From: Pelargonium nanum | Taxonomy: Eukaryota; Streptophyta; Magnoliopsida; Geraniales; Geraniaceae | Direction of reading: 5' to 3' | DNA: 20,072 nucleotides | Assembly (NCBI GenBank): GCA_036897485.1 | Contig: JAYMTF010002013.1 | Span: 1-20,072 of the forward strand | Shown here: piece by piece, positions 1 to 8,476 of the stretch | How positions within the stretch are numbered: the first letter of the stretch is position 1 | Layout: every line of letters begins with the position of its first letter | Notes under the pieces: model-generated | What the model was told of the DNA's origin: nothing | Database searches by the model: none | The model's input: the letters and a program-made list of their open reading frames with translations, nothing else | Translations under genes and position numbers: made by a program

Positions 1-402
1 AAGTGGATCACTGGATATGGGATATTTAACATACATTTATTGCTGTTTTTAGGTTCATGTATCTAGAGAATAGACATATAACCATATACCTATCAAGACA
101 GAAATTTTGGATTAGCTTGAGTAACCTCAGATGCATAAATGGAAAGTTTCATGTGCTTAAATTCTTTTCCGTCAGCATTACCATCATAGCATGACTTCTA
201 CTTTCTTTTTGATTGTTCTCTCTCTCATCATAGATATTGATTGTACATTGCTTGGAACCTTGCTTACATTTAGTCATTTATCTGCATAAACTGTTCCTTT
301 GTTCTGGAATTAATTATTGGGTATTTATTTGCATGATATAATTGTATCTGCACAAGAATTAGTCTTGAGTAATGGGTGATCTTAACATTCTTCTTTTGGT
401 AG
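1..402 (+). other. 3' part of a CtpA intron
   Basis: No coding exon is visible. The stretch is AT-rich and ends in a pyrimidine-rich run followed by TAG directly before the PDZ exon at 403, so it reads as the end of an intron at least 402 bases long. Confidence 0.75.
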
Positions 403-1977
403 GGCGATGAAGTCTTGGCTGTTAATGATGTGGATGTGAGAGGGAAATCAGCCTTTGAAGTATCATCTTTGTTACAAGGTCCTAATGAAACATTTGTAAC
501 AATTAAGGTTGTTATCTAATTTGTCCAAAATGTTAACTGTTTGACCAGACCTCATTTCCTTTTTCCATTATTTTATTTACTTTTAAGTGGTTGATCAGAC
601 AATCAGAATTCTTTTTTTATATTTATTCTAGGTCAAGCATGGCAATTGTGGACCCATTCAAACTCTTGAAGTGCAGAGACAAAGTATTGCTCGGACCCCT
701 GTTTTTTATCGATTGGAGCAAGTAGACAATGGTGCCACTTCTGTGGGGTATATTCGTCTAAAGGAGTTCAATGCATTGGCTAGAAAAGATTTGGCTATTG
801 GTAATCATTTATCTAGTTTACTCAATGATGATTTCTCCATAACTATTCTATTCCGGTAACATGGCTATTTATATATGAACCATGAAGGGCTTGTATACTA
901 GTCGTTTTTACTTTTCTGTTGATTCTTAAAGCCTTAAACACCAAGAACCATTTGATCCTAGAGCTATTCCCAAGATGTGATGTGTGACAAAATGAAGTGC
1001 ACAAGTACACCATTTACTGGAATATATGCTTGTATATTGCTTTGGTGGGGTGCCATTTCTTACTTTAGTCTTTGAGGCTGAATATATTCAAAGTTCCATC
1101 AAGTTCATGGAAGTGTCTCCATTATTTAGACAACCTCTTAAATTAGTTGATATATTCATTTTTGTTTCTATCAATGTCTGATTGGCTCACTTTGGTGCTG
1201 AATAATTTTGCTCTTGTGAAGCATAAGTCATCTTAGTAAACAGTAGGGTTCTATCTGTTTTCTACCATAAAAAAGCTTTTGTTAATAATTTTAACATACT
1301 TTTCAATACTAATTGTTGCAGCAATGAAGCGGCTTCAAGACATGGGTGCCTCATATTTCATTCTGGATCTTAGAGACAATCTTGGTGGACTAGTACAGGT
1401 ATGTTCACACTAAATTTACCAGTATTTTTTACAAAAAAGAAAAAGATAAAAGGTTTAGTTATTTCATCTCTACATCTATTATAAATTTCATTTAGCTGTT
1501 TTCCTTTTTCTTCTGATAAACTTCTTATCAAATTGAAAGAGGGAAAGTATCTTTCACTGATGGGTGCCATGCAAAGTAGTCTATTGGAAAAGTATAAATT
1601 AATGTACTTCTCTATTCTCACTGAAGAATCTTGATGAATTATACCTTCTTTTTTTGTGATACTTGAAATTAGGACTAGTGCTGATAGTTAATACTTATTA
1701 GTAAACTGGAATTAGGTTTTTGGTTAGCCATTGAACAATCAAATATGGTTTATAAAGTTTATGGAGAAAGACAGGGCATTTCAGATATCAAGAATATTAG
1801 GGTACAATATTACTAAAGGTAGAGCTGTAGAGGAGACTGTCCTTGTTGTTAGCTCTCGAGTGTGTAGGCAAAAAATGACTAGCAACAAAAATGATACTGC
1901 AGTTGGAGGAAGAAATTCAATCAAAATTAGAAAGAACCAAAAAGAATCTTAATGGCCCCATGCAATACACTTTTTTT

Positions 1978-2008
<31 letters not shown>

Positions 2009-4284
2009 TTTTTTATTTCGTCTTCCAGTCTTATAGAGGAAGCAGCAACCTTGTAATTCTATCCTTTCTTTTATACCCAAAATAGAAAATGCTTGGTCAG
2101 TTCTTTTCAAATTTGAACTCCTTAGTTGCATATGATTCGTGGCAATAAAAGAAAAAGGTAACTTCCTAAATACATTTCAATTTGTACAGGAAGCCAGCTT
2201 AGTTCTTTCTTGTATTAATTTATATATATTCAGTTGTTCAATGTTAGTACTTTGAATTTGATCCAATCCTTTCTTCTTTTTTCAGGCTGGAATTGAAATT
2301 GCCAAGTTATTTTTGAATCAAGGAGAGACGGTATGTTAGCTCATGAGGCTTTATCTTATAAGATGCTATACTATTTTTAGCATATGCTGTCTACAAAATA
2401 TTTGATGAAAAGTCAGTTAATGCAATGCATCTCAACCCTGAAAGCCCTTACCAAGGATGAAGAGTGACAAATATCCTCTGATCCTATGAAAGTCGACATG
2501 TACTTGGGGAGAAATGTAAGAAAGGAGAATATTTTGTATGAGAATGTCCTTGATGGATAATGAAGAAGCCCAGTCATCTTAAAACTCATATTTTTTTTTT
2601 TCTGTTTGGATGTTACTTCATTCTCTTCCTTTAAATCTCATCATGTATGTTCTTGTCATCTGACATTATATGATGATGTCTCTCATTTTACTTTTTATTA
2701 TTTTCTTGGGGTGGTGGTAATGGTTGTTATGTTTATTCACCAGATACCATTGATGGAGCGCATTAAATTTTTACGGCTCCCACTTGCATAAATTTTGCTC
2801 ACAAAATTTGCAATTATTTTGGGAGAGCTGAGTCCCCATCCAGTTTTAACATCCTCATTACTGATGGGCTTAGATTTGGCTGCAGATTTATTTTTTCCAA
2901 TTGCAATTTGGATAGGTTTGCGTTGGGGTTCTCTTGCATCTTTCTGTACACAAAACTATCTCAGATGTAAACGATAGGAACAATGTGTATATATTTAACT
3001 CTTTATTATATTGGTAGAACCCAAATAAGTCAGTTTTATTGCAAAGGGGCTTTCCACTTATAAGTGATAGCAATCAGTCACTTCACTTTGGATTCGTTTC
3101 CTACACTCTTTTTCTTATGTCAGTACTTGATACAATAATAGCTGTATTTTTATTCGAACTGCTTCTTTTTTTTTTTTTTTTGTAATTACTAGTTGATTCC
3201 ATTAGACTAGGAATGTTCTCCATGTCATGTACAGAATAGTTTAAATGTGATCTACCTTTTAGAACGGCACTTCTAGTAATTTGTGCATGATCTTGACCAT
3301 TCTTTTGTGGTGTACTCTGTTGATGTACGTAAACAGGTGATTTCTACTGTTGGAAGAGATCCTCAGTCTCTGCAAAATATTGTTGCTGATGCTACCCCAT
3401 TGGTTACTTCTCCTGTTATTGTAAGCTTTTCCTCTTCTGAGACATTAACAGCCATATTGATAGAATTCCGTTTTATTAATTATATATCTCTAAAATCCAT
3501 GAGGCTCGTGATTCACTTTCATGCAGGTTTTGGTGAATAACAAAACTGCTAGTGCAAGTGAAATTGTGAGTAATTTGATTTACCAACTAATTTGTTGTTG
3601 CATTTAGCCTCCTGCATACATGTTTTGTAAATGGGAGTTTGCATTTCAGGTAGCTTCCGCACTGCACGATAACTGTAGAGCTGTTCTCGTGGGGGAAAAG
3701 ACTTTCGGAAAGGTATCAATATTCAGCTTACTGCCTCCAACTACATGAACTACTCCTAGTGACTCTTTATTTGGATGTACATGATCATTTATGGTAACAA
3801 ATTAAACCTGGGTTTTATCTAGAATCCATTTCTCATCCAAATCATTACAGTTTACTTTTAAACTTCATGCGGCAAATTCCATTGTTGACGAGGCAACCTC
3901 TTCTGTTGGAGGACCCTGTTAATATTTAATGATCCGAATGATTGAGCTGGTTATTATAGAGACTGTGTCCCTTTCTCTAAACATCATGTTTTTTCCCAAT
4001 TATCTTCTTAAAGGGGTTGATTCAATCTGTATTTGAGCTTGATGACGGATCTGGTGTGGTCGTCACTGTTGGGAAATATGTCACACCAAATCATATGGAC
4101 ATAAATGGCAATGGAATAGAGCCAGATTACCGTAGTTTCCCGGGTAATTTTCTTATTTATTATGTATTTCTTCTATGGCAATATGATGGTATTAGTTCCT
4201 TTTATTCTAAAGAACTCTCTTTGAGCAGGCTTGAAAGATGCCATGCAACGCCTTTCGCAATGCAAAATGAATCGACAAGGATAA
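403..4284 (+). CDS. CTPA: C-terminal processing peptidase (CtpA family, S41), 3' part of gene
   Basis: Nine exons can be joined: 403-507, 632-800, 1322-1398, 2286-2330, 3337-3420, 3527-3565, 3650-3712, 4014-4143 and 4229-4284, all with GT-AG introns. They give one open frame of 255 residues plus stop. The fragment starts inside the PDZ domain (GDEVLAVND, LLQGP) and continues through a linker (PVFYRLE, VGYIRLKEF) into the S41 protease core (FILDLRDNLGGLVQ). The expected catalytic serine is in TASASE (fragment residue 169) and the lysine in FGKG (residue 194). Their 25-residue spacing is that known for the family Ser-Lys dyad. The tail TPNHMDINGNGIEPDY resembles plant CtpA paralogues of the At3g57680/At5g46390 type more than the main D1-processing CtpA; this is from memory of the family. 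Such proteases act in the thylakoid lumen and trim C-termini such as that of the photosystem II D1 precursor. The transit peptide and the first part of PDZ lie 5' of the window. The start is therefore missing, not mutated. Confidence 0.96.
1971..2014 (+). repeat. T17-G21-T6 homopolymer block in a CtpA intron
   Basis: A run of 17 T (1971-1987) passes directly into 21 G (1988-2008) and then six T (2009-2014). It lies in the 887-base intron 1399-2285 and codes for nothing. The opposing open frames through it (poly-F/poly-G on +, poly-P/poly-K on -) are products of the homopolymers. Confidence 0.95.
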
Positions 4285-6050
4285 ACTACAGGTTCGCATC
4301 TCATATGAGTTTTAATGTTTTGTTCGAACATTATCTAACAAATCATATGTTTGTATGAAGGCCTGACCAATGCCTGCTTGAAAAAACTACTCCTGTTCGG
4401 GATACCACATAATCTGATCCAAATTGAGGTACATATGTAGAGAAAGAAATGATCTGGTTTGTTTGCTTAACCATGAATTCAAAAATGAGAAGCGAACAAC
4501 AGAGTTTATTGGTTTTTCAGGGTATTTCTGATTATATCATCCAACCCTACTGCATTGATACCCCAAAACTCTTCGAGTAACAAGAAATGGAACTCGAAAC
4601 CAAATAGGAGTCATGTATTAAAGAGTTGAAAATGTTTTGTTCCCAACATGTAATGATAGGAAAAATGATTGTAAATAGTGTTGATAACAAGTGTAATCTT
4701 ATTGAATACAGGTTTGTCAAAATCATAATATAATTTTTTTCCAAGTCATTTTTATGATTTCCATGGTTCATTTAAACTTCCACACTCACTATATAGTTTC
4801 CTTATTTGTGATTAATGAGTAGGTATTTTTGGGAAGTACTAAATCACCAAATATGGGGATTAGGAATCTACTTTTTTGCATGATTTTTATAAAAGAGAAG
4901 CATCTGAGCAACTGTGACATGCATAAAAACTAAGATGCCTTTCACTTTTTGTTCTGTGGTTAACATTTCAATATTGTTAGTTAAATTACACTTTTATTCC
5001 TTAAACCTTACCATTGAAGAAGGAATTTTTCTAAAAGATGATCTGTGATCCCACGGTGTCTTCCTCAAGGGTTTGGGACTTTTTAACAAAGGACTTATTA
5101 GAATAAAAAAAATGTGTACAGATTGTTTTAAGTGCATATTAGGGATCCCTTTAGTCAGCTTGATGATGAATGTATTATTGGCATTGACATATTAAGGAGC
5201 AACCCAATTGTTTGTATGTCACAATTTTTCAGTTCAGATAGTGAATGATGCGAAAAATAAGTTATAGAAAAAGAAGAGAGTTACTTGTTACTTGACCGAT
5301 GAACTTTTACTCAAACTATGCAAATGAGATGCTAAGCTTCTTATAAGTCGATGGTAATCACAGAGTTCTGATTTCATCCATCTTATAATGAGTGATAAGT
5401 TAGGTAGAATAAGACATATATTTTCAATTTCACTTTTATTTGTCTTATTAGTGTTGGAATAGTATGGAAGACTAGACTCTTATATACCATTTATAAACAC
5501 AGATATGGTATTTGAAACAGTAGTAGATGTGTATTTAACAACCTATCTCTGCAGTTGCTGACTCAAAAGGAAATGTTTAAGGAAATGATATATGTTTATC
5601 TTTAAGATGAAGGATGCTTAAAATGAACTTTGAGTGATGCCATAGGCTTAGGAGCTTAGGATGTTTTTGGAAAGAAAGCTGTTTGGTGTAGGTATTTGTC
5701 TGCTGCTATCTCCAAGATACCCATTTCTTTATTCTTGTCCTTGTTCACTTTTTTCTTTTTTAAGATGGACCATTCTTGATAATGGACACTTGTCTTTTGG
5801 GTTTCCTACCATCAAAGAACTCCACACTAACTTTCTACAAATTTCTAATTGGTTCAAACCTCCCTGGTGACAGTATAATACATATATAGTGATGACGGTA
5901 TAATTCATATATAGAAATTTCCGTTATGAAAGAAAACGAAAAACAAATTTCTCATTAATTGTCACCTTTGCAATAAATGATAACATGTGTTATGTTTATT
6001 TTGGTCAACCAATAACTAGGTGACACAAATTTGAAAATAGAAGTGGAAAT
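4285..6050. other. CtpA 3' UTR and intergenic spacer, no gene seen
   Basis: The first few hundred bases after the stop codon should be the CtpA 3' UTR; no strong AATAAA was found to fix its end. The rest is AT-rich, with only short chance reading frames and no recognisable domain or RNA gene. One short tandem pair is visible: a GACAGTATAATACATATATAG-like unit at about 5869-5890 is repeated with changes at about 5893-5913. Confidence 0.6.
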
Positions 6051-6179
6051 TAAATTTAAGGGAATAAATCATGCTAGGGTTCATGAGTTTGTTAGAGTGT
6101 CTGATTTTGAATATGAGTCGAGTTTTTGGAGCTTGTCTCTTCTAGATAGTTTCCTTTTGATTTTTTAGATTATGCGTAA

Positions 6180-7346
6180 TGATTGGTTCTGTGATTTTAT
6201 ATATACAAATAAAATTGTTTGGAAAGGGGTTTGCGTATCAAAGATTTGAGGGTGATTGGTGCATCGATGCATGCCAAGTTGATTTGGTCTCTTATTATTG
6301 GTTCTTCGTTGTAGGCTTGTTTTATGCACTCTACGTTTGGCCACCCAAAGCAAGGAGCTCGGGTTCAGGTTTTGGAAGGATGTTTAGGGTTTTATCTCAA
6401 GTTTATTAGGTGAGTGTTGTTGGGTGGTGGGTGTTGGCTAGTGTAGTTTCGGTCTGGATAGGTGGTGAGATCTTTTGGTTCTCGCCGGCCTGAATCACTC
6501 TTACGATATTCGTGAGGTTTGAGATAATGCAACTTTACAAAGTCAAGTTGTTGAGGTTTGTATCTTCCAAAAGTTGGGAGAGACTCTAGTCACAAAGTCG
6601 TTCTACGATTTTTTTTAAGTGGGACCGTATTTGGTATTCGATTATACTCTATTTCCTTCTTTCTTTGAAGATTTTAGGTAATTATACTTCGCAGCGTAAC
6701 GGAACCGTTCGTCTCGAAATGTAGGTGTTGCTTGGGTGGGTCTTTAAAGTCGTTACTCCATTTTTTTCTTGGAGGGTGATCTTGCCTTAGGTGTGTGGTC
6801 TCACTTCGGCTTTTTATTTAGAGACTCCTAAGGGAGAGGAGGTCAGATGCCTTCTTTCAGAGTTGGTGGACGAGAGTTCGACTCTCGTTGGTCATGAATT
6901 TTTTTTTAGGGTTGTTATCGATGGTTGTGGTCTTTAGAAATATGGAAGACTCGTAATCATGATTTCTTTTATGGATGTGAAATTTATGTGTGCTTGAATC
7001 CTGATTTGGTTGAGGTTCGCAGTATAACAACTTTACCGCTTTTTCGTGTTCGGCATATTCCATCAATTCGTAAGGGGGAGAACCTCAAGGTTATGGGCAT
7101 GTCTCCAAGTATCTTTTTGTTTTGCTTGGATCACTTTATTTTTGGCGGCTTCCGGGAGTATGTTAGATTAAGCTCAACGTGGATGAGGCAGTTAGGATGA
7201 GTAGCGTTGTTGAGGGTGGTATTTTGCGTGACAATGTGGGGTGTTTGCCTTTTGCCTTTGTTATTCCTCTTAGTCCTTAGACTAGCAATCTCATATAATT
7301 TAGCGTCATGGCTGGACTCTACATGTGTAGTTAGGAGTTGTTTTCC
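6180..7346 (+). pseudogene. Decayed LINE-like retroelement 3' end (zf-RVT tail, linker, RNase H domain)
   Basis: The 3' half can be read in pieces. VWSHFGFLF near 6797-6823 resembles the end of the zinc-binding region after a plant LINE reverse transcriptase. It is followed by EIWKTRNHDFF at 6937-6969, the W-x-x-R-N linker usual there. From about 7168 to 7346 one frame gives IKLNVDEA, VVEGGILRDNVGC and FVIPLSP, then AGLYMC, broken by several stops. This is the order of an RVT_3-type RNase H domain, with the usual LNVDGA Gly changed to Glu. The 5' part (6180-6420) contains WPPKARSS-like text and is assigned only by position. Several stops and frame changes show that it is dead. It could also be an old cellular RNase H-like retrogene, but the linker favours a LINE. 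No 5' end, poly(A) tail or target duplication was located. Confidence 0.7.
6870..6888. repeat. Perfect 7-bp hairpin (ACGAGAG-TTCGA-CTCTCGT)
   Basis: A 7-bp perfect stem encloses a five-base loop. It resembles a tRNA T-arm, but no complete tRNA cloverleaf can be drawn around it. It lies within the decayed LINE-like region. Confidence 0.6.
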
Positions 7347-7411
7347 TAAAAAGAAAAAATTAAAGAGAGCTTCAAAAATCAATAAAATAAAAATTGTGAG
7401 TTAATCTTACT

Positions 7412-7525
7412 AACTTGTTCAACCTAGAATCAAGACATGTTGGAACAAGCGGTTTAAACACTTTAAATTTCTTTTAAGGTCTCGAGTTCAAGCCCAGGAT
7501 CAAAGAAAACTTGTTCAACCTAGAA
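7412..7525 (+). mobile_element. Very short tRNA-derived SINE-like insertion with flanking direct repeats
   Basis: The 18-base word AACTTGTTCAACCTAGAA occurs perfectly at 7412-7429 and 7508-7525. The 78 bases between contain TGGAACAAGCGG (7441-7452), close to a polymerase III A box, and AGTTCAAGCCC (7485-7495), which matches ten of the eleven positions of the B-box consensus GGTTCRANNCC. The spacing between the boxes is tRNA-like, and the inner part ends in the A-rich CAAAGAAAA. This is what a short tRNA-derived SINE between target-site duplications would look like. A third, diverged copy of the word (CTCGTTCAATCTAGAA, 7538-7553) shows that a simple tandem repeat remains possible. Confidence 0.45.
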
Positions 7526-7553
7526 CTTTCAATAAAACTCGTTCAATCTAGAA

Positions 7554-7970
7554 ATTGACCAAGAACCACTAAATAGATGCAACAATGGGTGAGAAATTAC
7601 TTCTTTTTTTCTTTTTTAAGGTTTCAAGGCAAAAAGTGACTACGTTTGGTAAGATGGTTATTACTAATTGATTTTCATTTGCAATTGAAATGATTAAATC
7701 ATAAGAATCTTTCTATACGAATCTCGTAGGTTGGATTTGAATGCTCTACCTTAGCTTGAATCTAGTTCAATGCACAAATATTAACTCTAAACAAACAATG
7801 AGATTTCAAAACTCAATAGAAAGCTGTTTTAGTTGTATGAAACTGATTTTCCTTAGAATTGACTATCATTTTGAATCATCAAATGGACTATGATCAAAAA
7901 CCCCATTTTCTTAAGTTTCTTGAAATGTAAAAATGCAGACTCCACACCACAGAAAAAACAATTTCCAAAG
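7554..7970. other. Intergenic region upstream of the X8 gene
   Basis: AT-rich sequence without any recognisable coding or RNA gene. It leads into the TATA box of the X8 gene and should hold its promoter, but no specific operator could be assigned. Confidence 0.5.
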
Positions 7971-7976
7971 CCTTCT

Positions 7977-7983
7977 TATATAG
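7977..7983 (+). promoter_or_regulatory. Probable TATA box of the X8 gene
   Basis: TATATAG follows a C/T-rich context (CCTTCT) and is followed about 30 bases later by pyrimidine-rich sequence (TCTCTCTTCTTTACC), a common plant start-site setting. It would give a leader of roughly 470 bases before the ATG at 8477, unless a leader intron is present. Confidence 0.5.
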
Positions 7984-8090
7984 GAATCAACTACTAGAGA
8001 GAACTGTCTCTCTTCTTTACCTTTAGCTTTTGATTCAGTCCCATAAAAACAGTAGAAAGAGGATCACAAAAGAGAACACAACATCACTAT

Positions 8091-8113
8091 CATATATATA
8101 TATATATATTAAT
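8091..8113. repeat. AT microsatellite in the predicted X8 leader
   Basis: An uninterrupted alternating AT run sits in the predicted 5' leader. It is expected to be length-polymorphic. Confidence 0.85.
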
Positions 8114-8131
8114 TATCTATCAGACAAAACC

Positions 8132-8302
8132 ATGAGATTTAAATTCTCACTCAGATCACTCTTTAAAAACTTTTTACCTCTCCATACCCACCTTTTCCCT
8201 CTTTTTGCACCTTCACTTGCTTGCACTCTCCAACTACCCAATTCCTCTTTTCTCAAGTTTTCTCATATTCTGCCCTCTCTCTTCAATCCAAGAAAGCTCT
8301 GA
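8132..8302 (+). promoter_or_regulatory. Possible upstream ORF 1 in the X8 leader (56 codons)
   Basis: An ATG-started frame (MRFKFSLRSLF...) in the predicted leader ends with TGA well before the main start. Its Ser/Leu/Phe-rich content may only reflect the CT-rich leader. It matters only if transcription really starts near 8010. Confidence 0.3.
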
Positions 8303-8330
8303 TTCTTCAAGTTTTGTTCATATAAAATAC

Positions 8331-8471
8331 ATGGGTGTATTGATACATAAGCTCTTCTTTACAATAACAACCCCATTTGTGCTTCTCTTGTTTCTTATTA
8401 AATCTTGGCTTCTTCTCTATCATCATTTTGAGCCTACAAGGTCGAAGATCGGGTTGTCGAAAAGGATCTAG
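8331..8471 (+). promoter_or_regulatory. Possible upstream ORF 2 in the X8 leader (46 codons)
   Basis: An ATG-started frame (MGVLIHKLFFTITTPF...) encodes a strongly hydrophobic peptide and stops at TAG 8469-8471, five bases before the main ATG at 8477. Its position would let it affect initiation at the main start. No conserved peptide family was recognised. Confidence 0.4.
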
Positions 8472-8476
8472 GGAAG

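Noticed and set aside
671..859. Frame starting inside the CtpA exon 632-800
   Set aside because: It is the true exon read on into the following intron, not an independent gene.
1949..2131. Minus-strand frame with poly-Pro and poly-Lys
   Set aside because: It results only from the T17-G21 homopolymers within an intron.
3283..3540. 85-codon frame across 3283-3540
   Set aside because: It contains the real CtpA exon 3337-3420 but continues through intron sequence on both sides.
4017..4358. 113-codon frame beginning LIQSVFELDD
   Set aside because: It reads the CtpA exon 4014-4143 into an intron. The next true exon (4229-4284) is in another frame and ends with its own stop.
6861..6895. tRNA-like T-arm (GAGAGTTCGACTCTC)
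   Set aside because: No matching acceptor, D or anticodon arms could be drawn around it; it is only a hairpin.
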